Below are positions 10,851-23,500 of a DNA stretch of 64,000 bases, piece after piece. Below the pieces are notes generated by a model that saw nothing but the letters and a program-made list of their open reading frames with translations, made no database searches and was not told the origin of the DNA. The stretch covers positions 517,924-581,923 of the forward strand of contig VYZB01000030.1 of the NCBI GenBank assembly GCA_013397455.1, read 5' to 3'. The translations under genes were made by a program, and so were the position numbers. Each line of letters begins with the position of its first letter. The first letter of the stretch is position 1. Source of the DNA: Crotophaga sulcirostris. Its lineage: Eukaryota > Chordata > Aves > Cuculiformes > Crotophagidae.

Positions 10851-13800
10851 CGATCAAGAAGAAAACTTGTAATAAAATTTTTTAAGATATACATACCCCG
10901 TTCTTCTCTTTGTTTTTTTTTTGCTGGCAAAAGAAGTATTTAGAGCATTCTCCTTCCCTCTTTCTCTCTTGTGGGTGTACCTCTTGTGAAACTTTTCCAT
11001 TGTTGGAAGTGTCTGTAAAAAGAGAAAAAAAAGACAAGCTGAATGACATATTTTTTTCTTAAAAGCTTTCCTCTGCAGAAAAGCTTGCCAAGAAGTGAAG
11101 AAGAAACATGAGAACTTGATGCTGCCTTTAGACAAATGTAATTCTAAAGTGGTGCTATGGGTGCCTTTAGTATGCCAGCCTAAAAATGAATGGTCTTTCT
11201 ATCAGAGTATCAAATGGAATATTAACTGGTCCCTAGTGGTAGAGACCTAAGATACAGAGAAATTAAATGATACGCCTCTAGTCTCACGCACAAACACACA
11301 CCCAGAAATTCATAGAGAGTATTGATCACTAAGTCATGGATTGGTATATTGGCCACTGGCAAGTCCTTATTTGTGGTCAGTCTGGTGCTAATGGGGTTAA
11401 GCCAAAATACCAATTTCCACCCAGAAGTCTGTAGGAAGCCTGTATTAATCTTGGGCTAAACTCTCTAATAGCGAAGAAGGGTTTTGACATCAAGTTGATT
11501 CGAAACATCTCACCAGCAGAAGACACTTTGCACAGAGAATATGTCTACATTACAGCCCAGCATGAGCCATCACCCCCCAGTAGTTTCTGTTTAGTTCATT
11601 ATAATGACAGCAGCAGGAAATTCGGTAGGCTGTCATAATCTGAATTCTTATACCGGACCTAGCATGGGTTTCCTGAAGGCTGTTATGTGGCAATCACACT
11701 GCTATCAGAGCCTAAGGTAACTAAGCATGACAGAAGGAAGAAGAGAGTAATTACTCATGAAACCAACCAGCAAGGACAGGGAAGTTCTGCACCCCTGTTA
11801 CATTCCCACATTCATTACGTAATTTCTCTTTTTTATTGTTAATTTTATTTCAGAGTTTTACAGCTCTATAAGTGCACAATATTGAACATGTAATGGTTCA
11901 TTTAATTTAGAATAAAATCTATAATTCACTGACATTTAACTGAGTCTCAGAACTATCATCCTGCAGCAAAGTCAATCTTTCTTTGCTGTCTGGTGTTTGA
12001 GAGCTACAAACCAGAAGTAATCATCAGCCTTCTTGATAGTTATTCTTAATGGAAAAACGAAAGACTTGGGAAGATACCGCATTCAGGAAAAGATAACTCC
12101 ATCTCTTTCCTTAAAATGTTGTGCCGTTGTCTTTCATTGCATTTCAAAATTAATCTGCCTCTAAAAAGCCAGTAGTTTGGGGTTTGTTTTTTTTCTGAAG
12201 GCTCTAACCATGTTTCTCCATAGTCTGGCTTCAACTTGGCACTGCATTTAGTAGATGAAGCTCAATACAGAGTAAAACCAATACTTTTTTTATAAAAGTT
12301 TATCCTCTCATCACAAATGAAAGTACAGTGGGGCACATCTTTTGCAGCTGAGTCACATCAGACATTAACTTGAGACTTGTCTCACTAAGAAAGTTTACTT
12401 CTGGCTGTCTGCCTTGCTTTCTACCTGATGCTGGCTTGTTCTGTGCTCTTCCATGAGCATAACTCTTCATACTCCTCATTCTTCATCTGTGAAATTGTCT
12501 TAAAAAATGACATTAAGAAGACACTAAGATTGTCTAGTCAGGTGCACCATGTGTAATATATGTCCTGAGATCAGTTTGCCTAATCAATCTTAGTTCAGTC
12601 CCCTTGTACATACGAATTTTGAATAAATAAAAATCACATTTCTCCCCCTACAAGGTCTGATCTGAAGGAGGTCTTATGAGAAAAACTGTTTGGCAGCTTC
12701 ACTGTGAACAACACCTCTAACTGTGCTTGTAATGAGAGTATCGTTGTTCTCCACGTAAAATGCTGTGGTATCTTTGTGAAGCATTAGTTATGAGCTGTCA
12801 TTACTGCATAGATGTACACTACTATTACTGGATCAGAATATGTTTCTTTTTCTATCATCTATAGCCCTCTTTCAATATATCACTGGATCTCCAGGAAGGC
12901 CCCTTTTTCAGGCCAAGATAGAGACTCTACACTAGCAGAGCAGCACTAATAGGGAGATGACGAATGTTTGCTGTTGGACCTCTAAAGATGATTATGATCC
13001 TGGATCCCAGCTGTCTTCTAGGATGACCAATTTATTTAGACTGACTCAGGTAATTAAATGCATGAGTAAAATTCTCTTCACCCATTGAACTTTTCTTGCA
13101 TTATGTTGCTCCAGGATTATGTATTTTCTTCACTTAGGAAGCAAGAAGTTAAGTGAACAATATTTGGTCTCCCCTAAAGCTCACAAAGGGGATCTGTCTT
13201 TCAAGATACCCATAAATATTTCCTAACAATGGTGGAAAATGCTCAGCCACATACAGGAGACACTGCATAAGCACATGAAAGGGCCAAAGTATTTGAGCTG
13301 AAGAGAACAGCCAGTAAGTCCCTACCCAGTGCTTTGGGCCGATTATCTCTTGCTTTGTGTAACTCAGCTTGAACACCTACCTATAACATCAGGGAAATAG
13401 TTCTATGGTCACAAAACCTAACCTTGCTGCTTCTCTGTTTAGCAGCCCTCCTTCCATCCTAGGAACAGATACTGCCTTAGTTTTAAGGATGGTGAATCAA
13501 CAGGGAAATAGCTTCAGTCCCAGCAAGCAGCTGTGAGCGTTGCTGGGATGGCATCCTCAGGAATGTGTCCAGTCTGTGCAGGATCCCAGCAAGAGCTGGA
13601 AGTATTTATTTAGGAAAAAAGATAAATATTCCAGCCTCAATCTCTCTCCAGAGCACTAGTGAGCCTATCAGTATGCCTGTGGGTTTGGATGCATCTCTCT
13701 AACAAGAGTTACTCAAACCCTCTTTTCCTTACTAGGCACCACATAGGTTTTACCCATTGATTCGCAGCAGTCTTTGAAAAGAGTGGAAGAGGGAAGGTCC

Positions 13801-16800
13801 CCATGTCTACTGCCAACCCACTATCAACCCATTGCTCTGCAAGATCTTTGTACCCTGCTCCCCACCAGCCATCTTCCTCAGATACTATTGGGTGAACTTC
13901 AGATAAAGAGGATGCTTGAGAAGACCCTGTAAACAGTTTACAGGAATAGAAGGGGGAACTCAGCTCTTCAAATGAAATAGCCACCTAAGGGAATGCAATT
14001 GTTCATTAATTTATTTCAAGGCAAACCTTTAAACAAGTTTATGCACTTATTTTGCCTCACAGAATATTTCAAGCATCATCAGTTCTCATGTAACAGGAGT
14101 CACATTTCTACTGATGCTGGAAAGCCACTCCCAGCTGCACTAAAGTATTCACAAACCATAACTGCACTCTCCATCCTCATCCAGTGCTTCTGCTGGTCAT
14201 CAGCTCTTGATCATGTTCTGTTTCTACTGCCCTTGTGTTCAGATTTCTTTTCCAGAGGTATCAGAGCATCCAGGGACAGCGGGTGCTGGTCTGAGCTGCA
14301 GTGCTCTAGAGGCAGGTGTGAGGGACCAGCCTGGGGCCCTGCAGATGCTGCGAGCATCTCCTGTGTCCACTCGCTGTGAGCACCCTGCAGACTCCCTCGC
14401 TTTCTGGTGACAAGCAAAACTGATGAGAGCAGCACTCAGGTCCTCTGAGCTGCAAACTCCCTTCTTCCTGTGAAAGTCACTGACTAGTTCTTATGATGAG
14501 ATGGACTTCAATGCTCTGACACATCCCTTCTAGCGAAGAAAAACGCTTAGCATACAAACCCCCGACATCAGCATTTTGAGAACATTTTCCAATAAAATAA
14601 ATCAAATAAAAATAGAGGGAAATTTTCAACTGATAAAATTGGCCTAGCTTGTCAGTTCTGCTGCCCTAAAACAATCAGTCATACCTGGAAGCTAAGCTTT
14701 CATGAAAGGCAATTGCATCTTCATGTTGGTAATGCTTTTTGTCATTGCAGTATGTCTTTAAGGTACCTCCAGCCCAAGTATGGCTTGTTTAACATAATCT
14801 CTTCTGATAGCAAATAGGAATTTTAGCCAGAGTCAAAAAGGCTTGACAGTGTTGCTCTCATCTTTGTACCATCCATGCTAAGGATATAAGCAGAAAAATA
14901 TCACTAACAATATATCAGCTAGGCTTATATTGTCACAAAGAATTCAAAAAAGACACTACTGCTTTCTGATGACACTATCATTAAATCCAGCAACCCTGGA
15001 GCATGATTAGTGCAAACAGAGACAAGACAACATGGAGGATAACAAAATGAACTAGCAATATCTACTCTTTGAATAATTCTGAGTCATCAATGATTATCTA
15101 GTGCATGATCAAGAAAGGAAACAAGTGAAGCAAAGTTGGTTTATGCTCCAGATGCAACATATTCTGTCAAATACAGGCTGGTGTTACTATGTTGTCCTGA
15201 GAACTGACTACAATGGCGCTACATCAAGGAGGAATTGGGATTAGTGGGTGTTGAGAAGTTGGTGCTTGCCAAAAAGAAACAATACAAAAACTGGAAAAGG
15301 AACTGTTTTCATTCATTTTGTGATGTAATGTTTTATAAGTTCCCTTGGAAACAGTTTGGTGTTTGACATCTGATGCTTTCTAAATACGTCGTTGTGTTTG
15401 TAGCATTTTGAGAGAAAACCTGTAATCATCACAACCTCTTTAATGCACCACAATGAGATCTGACTGTAGCAATAAAACATAACTCATCCTATTCTATTCT
15501 CATTGATCTTGGTGGAATAAGGGCTTTGCCCAGAGGAATAAAACCGTCTGAATACTTTGTTAGCTTCTCATCACCTCTTTCTCAATTCATTATTACTTTG
15601 CTTTCTCCTTTGATGACTGGTCATGGAAAGTTATTTGATAAATAATTCTGGTGAAGGATTCATGTTTTTCTCATTGTATGTGAGAAATCTATTTGTGCTT
15701 CATCTGCAAGGAGATTAACAGGGGTCAAATTTTACCAGATATGTAGACAACATGATACTGACCTTGTCTCCTGATTGGATGGGAATAACGTATAATTTTT
15801 TGTCTTTCAGGCACAAACATTTCCAGCTGTGTCAAAATCTACTTTCTGGGAGGCTTTATAAGTATGTAGTGCTCCATGGACATAAACCATGAAATGGCAT
15901 AGATTCTCCTAATATTAACTTTTCCTGGGTGTGTTTAGTTTGACCCTGCTACCCGTATCACAGCTCTGCACTCTCAGATATCGCAGGCAACTACTGGGAA
16001 AATACTAGGGTGCAATAAGAGAATTTTGCTTCCAAAATAATTTCAAAGCAGTGAGGAGAGATGCAGCCACCTGAGCTAAAAGTGACAACTGCCACCATGA
16101 ACTAACTTTAATTTCCTACACAATTTCTCAGTTTACTGGACTTAATACTCTGGCATAAAAACACGGATTATGGGAAAACAAGTCCTAGCAACCAATGAGA
16201 ATGCTGAATGCATTTGATTAGGTTTCTGTTTAAGGAGGGATATTCTTTGGGAAATAGAGTCTCACTCCTAGTTAGAGACTGTGATACAAGCTTATCAACT
16301 CAGAGATTTAGGTAACATTTCAACTAAACAGCTGCTAGAGGTACAATTACCCCTGATTTTAAAGTAATATTTGCTACATTCGTCTCAGACTTAAAAACGG
16401 AAAAAAAAATAGACTCACAGAGCATGGCAAAGGAAATCAGTGGGACCTCAATACCTGAATCAGAAAGACTTCAAACATTGGCATAGAGAAGCAGCAGCAA
16501 CACCAGTTCTGTGCAAACCTGCATCTCCTGGATGGAGAACGGGAGAGGAAGCACCTGATACTGCCCTCTACCCCATTTCCACCAGCCTGCCACAAACTCT
16601 GTCCTCCCCTGAGCAAGATAAAAGACATGTAGTTCAAATGGAAATGAAGCTTTAAGAGGTGAGTGCAGTGCCTTTGTCACTCCAAATCTGCACCATGGGA
16701 AAGCCTCCATCAGGCTGAAATCTGTCTCATGGAGTCCCTGGATTCACCAGGGACTAAATTAACACAAGGAGTATCCTAAAAGTATCCCATTTAGCTCAGG

Positions 16801-18229
16801 TGTAAAGCAGCAGGCAAGAGGTTAAGAGGAACATTTTCAAACACAGCAGAAAATTCAGTGGTAAAACTTCTGTTGACATTAAATCCCAGACATTGCTTTG
16901 AAAATTTACCACCTAAGTGCTACCTTAAATCTGTAATGCAGTAATGGTATTAAGCAAGGCAGGGATGTTAAAGAACTGATTTAAATCTTGGATTGTCATA
17001 ATGCTATTAAATAGGACTATAGCAAATCTAGTGCTTGGTCTTGATTAATTATGTGAGAGAGATACGCTGGGCCGATCAGCACTGCCATAAGCAAATTGCT
17101 TATTAAAGAGGTTATGCTCCTTTCTTTTCCTTCCCAAACACCTCTTAAATGCCTCATCAGCTCCATCTGAACTGAAAGAGGGGACTTCATTGAGGTCACC
17201 TGCAGGTGAGTATTCCCCAGAACAACCCACAGGTTTTCCTCTGCTGCTGGCCATGCCAGGAAAGCAGGACCAATCCTCCTTACACCCATGGGTGTTGCAA
17301 AGCAGAAGGTTGTCTGCCAAGTCATGCTTTGTATGCTGAAACTGCACCTGTTTTGCAAAGTGAGGAGCAGACACCCATTGTGCTGGTTTGCCAGGGAGGA
17401 TCAGGGCCAGGAGATACCTTGCTGAGCAGTCCCAAACATCTGCTTTTGCCCTGTCTTCTCCTGATGACTCTCAGCAGTAAATCCTCATGCTTGAAGATGG
17501 AGAGAGAAGGGCATCAGAGACAGAGGTGAGAAATGCTGACATCAATGAGCTTCCCAAGACCATGAGTAATTCTGCTTGTACCAGCCAGTAATCTGGTGGT
17601 TGAAAGAGAAAGGATTGGTGGTCCCAAGTGGTGACCTCACATTGACCATGTGTTGTCTCCTCCACGGATCAGCTGGTGTTGTGCTTTGGCCTGCAGGAGA
17701 GCAAGAAATCTTCTAGGTACCTGCTAAGCGTGTGGAGATTTGTTATTCAAGAAAAAAAGCTGTGTTTGCTTATGTTTAGTAGTGCTGGTGTTCTCTGTCA
17801 GTTGCTGGAGTACAGGGAGGTAATTTAACAGGAAGGATGTTTGCAAGCACCCCAGTTCCAAGGATGACCAGAGAGAGTGAAGGCTGATGGACCAGAGGGC
17901 TTATCCATAACTGTTTCTGGCATCTCTGGATCCTCCCGGGTGTTGGAGATCCGAAAGGAGAAAGAAACCAGCCTCATATTCAACCCACAATGCTGGACAC
18001 TGCTTTTTCTATTTTCATTCTTTCTTCCCTCCTTCAGTGAAGTTTGTCTGCAGAGATATTCTTAGATGCTTTTTTCATAAAATAGAGTAGAGCTACTAAA
18101 ATGTTTCAACTATTTAGAAAAAGCTGAGGTATTCTTCCCTGAGAAACGCAGTTAAGATTTGCTTGAAGCTTCTGAGAAGCTTAATGAACCATGGCTATGC
18201 CTGTAGCTTTTTTCACATTTGAAAACTTT
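10851..18229. other. Non-coding stretch, no gene seen
   Basis: No recognisable gene in 7.4 kb. The longest frames (128 codons at 13993-14379 plus; 113 and 109 codons at 17017-17374 minus) have no family resemblance and overlap each other out of frame. T- and A-rich runs lie at 10911-10921 and 11019-11034. The AT-rich segment around 14560-14640 has the look of conserved non-coding DNA, but this cannot be tested without an alignment. Confidence 0.55.
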
Positions 18230-18600
18230 TGTTGCTAATTAACTTCATTAACAGTACTTAGAGGCACATTGGCCAATATTTACCGAGCTCTAGCATTACT
18301 GCAAAGTGCCAGTGGACTCAATGGCTCAGCAAATGGATTCCCTACAGAAAACTCTACTGAGCCGAACTCATCGTGGTCAGATTGTTTATCCTCTGTGAAA
18401 AAAAATGAAAACCTCATTGATGCTGTTGTCTAAAAAACCACAATGATGTTAAATGAATAGAAGGAACTTCCTAATCCTGCTGTGGCTGTTATTGATAGCT
18501 GCATTCCCACAATGAATTCGCAGAGCATGCAGAGAGCTCGCTGCGGGATCGTGGCCTCAAGCTGAACGCGGCTGCACGAGAGCAATCCTGGCTCTGAATA
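18230..18600. promoter_or_regulatory. Candidate conserved non-coding element, with forkhead- and homeodomain-like words
   Basis: This block mixes transcription-factor-like words: GCTAATTAAC (18234-18243, homeodomain-like), AATATTTACC (around 18276-18285) and TTGTTTAT (18382-18389), both forkhead-like, and a run of six CpGs within 18537-18579 in DNA that is otherwise CpG-poor. All frames carry stops, so it is not a coding exon. The call rests on composition and motif words only, since conservation cannot be seen from one genome. Confidence 0.3.
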
Positions 18601-20812
18601 GATGTCCTAGGGCTCCAGGGAACATGGTGCAGGAACATCTGTTCCTGAATGAGCCCACAGACTGAGATGTGCTTGGTGGCACTGAGAGACATCGTTAGGG
18701 AGGCTGGCGTGGCTTTTGCTGCCTGGCTTGTTTTGGTCTGCCTGGGTGACTTCAGCATCAGTCTCGCAAAATTTTTGACATCTTGGCATCCACTGGGTAG
18801 TCAACACCATCCTGTGCACAGTGAGGTGGTGTTTTTTGAATGAGATCATTATATGAAAAAATACTACTTCCCTTATCGGCTGAAGAGGGTGCATCAGACT
18901 CATCTTTCTGTTATAGTGGTGCCCTCTGGAAATGCAGAGAGGTTTCTTGGGCACAAAAAGTTGAGGTCCAGCATGAAATCCAGCTAATTGGACATGACTG
19001 AAGCTACTAACTAATCTCCTGTAAAACTGCAGAATTCTGTCATCTTAACACGAAAAGTAGCTGGAAGTACTTTTCCCAAGGATTTTCACATTTTTCCCTA
19101 TTCTCCTTTCTTTTCTTGTGTTTTTTGTTTGTTTGTTTGGGGTTTTTTTTGTTTTGGTCATCTTTTACCTCTTTCTTAACCTCTTATTTACAGTACATCC
19201 TTCAGGGGACACTGTTGAGCTATCCACTATAAATCTAAAATATACTCATGTAGGTTGGTGTATATATATGAAAATAGATTAGTCTCTTTGACTTACATTT
19301 CTAGTCAGTCTATCCAGATTATTGTGTTTTATGAAGGGACTTCTAACCGAGCAGAAAAATGTTTAAACTACATTTTCTTTTTAATATCACAGGAGCATTT
19401 CTATTGTTATGATGGTTCTGGGAGACTTCTCTCCAGTACTTTTGGCTTTTACTCCATTGACAGGATATCAGTATATTCTGGAAGCTGATTGGAAGAAAGT
19501 TGCTGAAGCCCCCTGGGAGCAGAATCCTCCCCTTCTGGTTTTGCTACAGCTCTTTTTTGACATGAGAGTCCAAATCATGAGGAACTGCTGAGATGGTGAA
19601 GGCATCTAGAAAAGAAGGAATAGCTTAGTGAGCAGTGGCTGCAGGAGCAAGGAGGTTTATTAAAACTTTCTTATCTCCGTGCTATTATCCACAACACTAG
19701 ATCCTCTTAGGTCTTGTACAAAAAGGGATAACTCAGGAATTCATCCCCTGGTATCTTATATAGCGGATGGCTGAATTTCTCTTTAGAATTAAGAATTTTC
19801 CTCTTTTATTGCTGATGAGGGTGGAATGTGGGAGAAAGCTAGAAAGACAGAGAAAATCCTCTTTTTGGATGCCATAGTTCTGGAGCATTGCTGAGGGTTC
19901 TCAGGAGGTCTGGCTCAGCCCCTCACTCTCACATATCTTTGGCAAATGATAATTTTTTTGTGCCCACAGGCAATGCCAACATTGCCTGAGGTCCCTTAAA
20001 ATACTGCTACCTGTCACTGTAATTGGGATCATATTCCACTTCTGTATGAGAAGCAGAAAATGTGCACAAATGGAAGACTGGATCTCTGGAGAGCAATATT
20101 CCTCCAAGGTTCGCATGGAGTATAAACATTCCCTTTTCATTTTCCTTCTCAGTTTTTTTAATCTGAAACAATATAACTGTTTCAGGTACTTTTTTTCTGC
20201 ATGTGAAACCTCATTAAAAAATATGTCTGATGCTTTAATTAATAACTTAAAAGCCAGGAGTCATGCTGATACTTTCTTAGATGAGAAAGGAAAGATCGGT
20301 ATTAAAGATGGTTTTAAATAATCAAAGAGGTATGTGGAAGGAAGACAGGAACTTAGGAAATGACAGTGCTTTAATGCAATCTATCAAAATGACTGAAGAT
20401 GCAAAACTCAAAGGAGGAAACACTTGAACTGCCATCCCTGGGCCCAGTTCTGCTCATGCCTAGTTATGATCAGCCAAACTCCCTGAAAGTGATTCTGCAA
20501 ATACTCTGTACAAGGCATCTCATTTCTCTTTGTGTCTCTGATTTCAGGAGTCCAGTTCTGCTGCTGACTCTGCTATGAGCACGACTGGATCACTGCTGTC
20601 AATATGAAATGAAAAAGAGATGAGTTGCTGCAATTACAGGGGCTGAAAAAGAACGTGATGTAGACACAGCAAGACATTTGGCGTACTCCTAATGTATTTC
20701 CATCACTGGCCAACCTCTGAGGGCTGTAAACAGGTCTAAGGCTTTGGAATAGTTTAGCCATCTCTAAAGGGCTGTAGGGGTTTTATCCACTTCAGCTCTC
20801 TAAGCCTTTAGT
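18601..20812. other. Non-coding stretch, no gene seen
   Basis: No gene is recognised. A T/G-rich low-complexity tract lies at 19107-19160. Around 20440-20520 the words gggcccagttctgctcat and actccctgaaagtga faintly resemble the sauropsid-type repeat but are too decayed to call. Confidence 0.55.
19107..19160. repeat. T/G-rich simple repeat, (TTTG)n core
   Basis: Consecutive gttt units (gtttgtttgtttgg) sit inside a T-rich tract of about 50 bases. It could be the decayed poly-A side of an unrecognised minus-strand insertion, but no element body is visible beside it. Confidence 0.7.
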
Positions 20813-20884
20813 GCCAAATCCTGGTCCCTTGTAAGTCTCCAACAAAATCGCCAGTGGTTTCAATGGGTGCAGGATTGGGTCCCT
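20813..20884. repeat. Ancient sauropsid-type interspersed repeat fragment
   Basis: The words gccaaatcctggtccctt, ccagtggtttcaatgggtgc and aggattgggtccc, in that order, are a good match to the reptile and bird pattern 'aaatcctgctccc...cattgacttcaatggg...gcaggattgggcc'. This is the clearest copy of this class in the window. The family is not assigned here. Confidence 0.6.
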
Positions 20885-21716
20885 GGAGCACTTTAAGTAA
20901 TTTAAACCACCCTAAATCCTCGAAGCAGCTTAAGTGATAAGCTACTTGTTCCAGAGTTTTCAGCTCTCAGACCCAGCTTGTAAAATACTCCGGGCAGTTC
21001 ATCGTGTACTTGACTGTGAACACACACAGATGCATCTGCTTTAAAACACAGAGATAGCGTGATGAGACTTTGTTATCAAACTCTCAAAGTGTTCTACTTC
21101 TAGAGAAAGTAGGTCTTTTTGTTATTTTTAAATGTAGAATATAAGAATTTTCAGTAGCTATCAGATGAGGTGCTATTCCCTGAACTCAAACAGGAGAGAT
21201 AGTGCTGAAGGCACCAGGTTCAGACCCTGCTGGTGTTGCCACTTGCTGCTGTATTCCCAACAAACCTTTGGGCCGCCAGGAGAACCAGAGACTCTAATGT
21301 ACCCTGCTTTTTAATGGCAATCCGAAAGCACAATAGCTTGGAAATACACCATAAAAACCCTTCTGTAAAAAAGTACTTTTGCATCTTTGTCTTTGTAAGG
21401 GATGCTGTGCTCGTCAAACCAAGCGGCCTGGAAGTTTGCAAGTGAAAAATGCAAAGCTTCCCCAGCCTTTGCTAATAGCACTGATGGAACGTGAAGGAGG
21501 GAGACTTCCCCCTCTTTCCCAGGACATGTACTTCTGTGTCAGGATAAGGCCTTGCTGCAGGAGGGAGATTGAGTGGTGAAATTGCCATCACCACCAACCA
21601 AGTGGCACCTGTAAGACAGGTACACTTCTGTTACAACTGGGACTATATTTCCAGGGATTTCTTCTTTGTTCTCAATGAACTTCCCTGTTTTCCGTGGGAA
21701 CGGTTGTGTTTGGGAC
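20885..21716. other. Non-coding stretch, no gene seen
   Basis: No gene or repeat is recognised between the sauropsid-type fragment and the CR1. Overlapping frames of 60-90 codons near 21220-21580 look random, and those running past 21716 enter CR1 sequence. Confidence 0.55.
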
Positions 21717-22090
21717 ATAGAATCATAAGAACGGTTTGGGTTGGAAGGAACCTCAAAGGCCATCCAGTTCCAACTGTCCTGCTGTGGGCAGGGACTCCTC
21801 CCACCAGCCCAGGCTGCTCCAGGCCCCATCCAGCCTGGCCTTGAACACCTCCAGGGAGGGGGCACCCACAGCTCCCCTGGGCAACCTGTGCCAGGGCCTC
21901 ACCACCCTCATCGTGAAGAGTTTCTTCCTCATGTCTCATCTAAATCTTTCCCCTTCCAATGTAAAGTTGTTCTCCCTCATCCTATCACTCCAGGCCCTTG
22001 TAAAAAGTCCTTCCCCAGCTTTCTAGTAGCCCCCTTCGGGTACTGGAAGGCCACTATAAGGTCTCCTAGGAGCCTTCTCTTCTCCATCTC
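21717..22090 (-). mobile_element. CR1: CR1 LINE, about 375 bp, 5'-truncated
   Basis: Plus-strand words in order: atagaatcataagaacgg, gtttgggttggaaggaacct, ggccatccagttccaact, ccagcccaggctgctcc, cagcctggccttgaacacct, gggcaacctgtgccaggg and ccttctcttctccat. This is the reverse complement of the 3' part of an avian CR1, so the element lies on the minus strand. The start is placed at the degenerate terminal ATTCTATG-type repeat and the end where similarity stops at about 22090. The frames inside it on both strands (for example 21643-21939 minus) are CR1 sequence, not host genes. The terminus differs from the two other CR1 copies, so it is a different subfamily. Confidence 0.95.
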
Positions 22091-23380
22091 ATGGGTTAAA
22101 GGGAAATGATGCGGTTCGTGGAGTGGTATCGGCCCAAGTCATTAATGTTTATCTGACTGAACATCCTCACTTCCAAATGAAGTTTGATGTTGAGTATATG
22201 GTGGAAGAACCAAATGTCCCCGTGACTGGTGGGACACAAGCACTCATCAGTCTGTGGGCGACGGTGGCATTTGCAGGTCAGTGCTTTTCACCTCGGGGGG
22301 GGAAGTGCTGTCTCACCCAAACCCTAATTCAACATGACTTGATGCCTTCATCTCTTTGTGTCAGAGGCTTTGAGAGAGAAACAGCTCTTCCTTATTGTCC
22401 CTGAAACATGCAGAGAAGGAGGGCTCCAGCTACAGATGCTGGCTAGCAACAGTAAGAGACAAAGCCACAAAACTTTCTGAAAGCTGGTGATGAACTTCAG
22501 TGTCTGCAGGTTAAAGAAAGGTGAGAATCAGAAGCATTGCCCTTTTCTCCAAGCCCTGGGAAAGAAAGGGGTCAGGCACTGCAGGAGCAAAAGCCTATTT
22601 CAGTTTGTAACAGTTTCAACCACTTTGAAAGTCCTAGAAGATCACCAAGAGGCATTTAGACAAGACTACTGCAAACAGATGAGAGTCTTTAAAAGGAAAG
22701 GAAAGGGGAGAAGCCAGGCAAAAAATTCCCTGCTTTCCCATTCTTTTCTTTGCATGAGAACACCTGTTTCACAGTTGTCATTTCATCTATTTTTTGCACA
22801 TCTGCAAATCAAGGCAATTATGTGGCCAGGCCTGGGCAAGGAGATATTTTAGGGAACTTATTAAGTCTTGCTGAAATCACAGCAGTTTGCTACTTAAAGT
22901 ATAATGGCAGAGACTAAGATGTCTGAGGCTTTAGAAGCTGTCTAAAACTGTCTCCCTGGAGATGTATTTCTCCCTTCCCTGCAGGAGATTCAGTGTTCCT
23001 GCAGTAATGTGGGAGGCTCTGATGGTGCCCAGCTCACATCTTGGTGAGCTTTAGGAGCAGATACAGAGATACAGGTCTTTGCTGTGTCTGCTATGTAGCA
23101 TCATTGCTAAGCACTACCTCAATATTTCTTCTCTGTCTTCTAGTCCATCTCTCTTCCCCTGCAAGTCCAAGCTCCTTTATTCCTCTGACTCCTACGAACT
23201 TGATGACATCAGAAATTTTCCTTATAATTTTGCATCCTCCTCTGCCACCTCTTTCTCTTTTCTTCCCACCGTGCTCCTCACTCCCTGCCTCTCCCCACCC
23301 TCTTCTGTCTTCATCAGCCCTCCCCTTCTCAGATTCTCTTGGTTGTCTCTAGATAAGTATCATATACTGAATTAACAGTT
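22091..23380. other. Non-coding stretch; pyrimidine-rich at 23100-23345
   Basis: No gene is recognised. A 121-codon plus frame at 22487-22852 has no family resemblance. From about 23100 to 23345 the plus strand is strongly C/T-rich without a clear repeat unit. Such tracts give long open frames because stop codons need A or G in specific positions, which explains the frames of 103 and 98 codons found there. Confidence 0.55.
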
Positions 23381-23500
23381 GTAGACTGAAGGCCAGGACA
23401 CCTGGGTCTGATTCCTGCTAGTGTTGGTGAGCTTTTGTGACTCAGCCTCTTCCTGGAACTACTTCCCCACCTATAAGCTAAAGCTGGAAAAGAATAAATG
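23381..23500 (+). mobile_element. MIR-like SINE fragment
   Basis: The words gccaggacacctgggtct, gattcctgctagtg, gtgactcagcctcttcctgg and cttccccacctataa, in that order, follow the MIR core layout (gacctgggttc - attcccagct - gtgacc...cctct - tttccccatctgtaa). The fragment is decayed, with several small gaps. MIR copies are ancient and sparse in bird genomes. Being a tRNA-derived SINE, it encodes no protein. Confidence 0.55.

Noticed and set aside
21643..22109. Several 90-122 codon frames on both strands
   Set aside because: They are made largely of CR1 3'-end sequence and are repeat-derived, not host genes.
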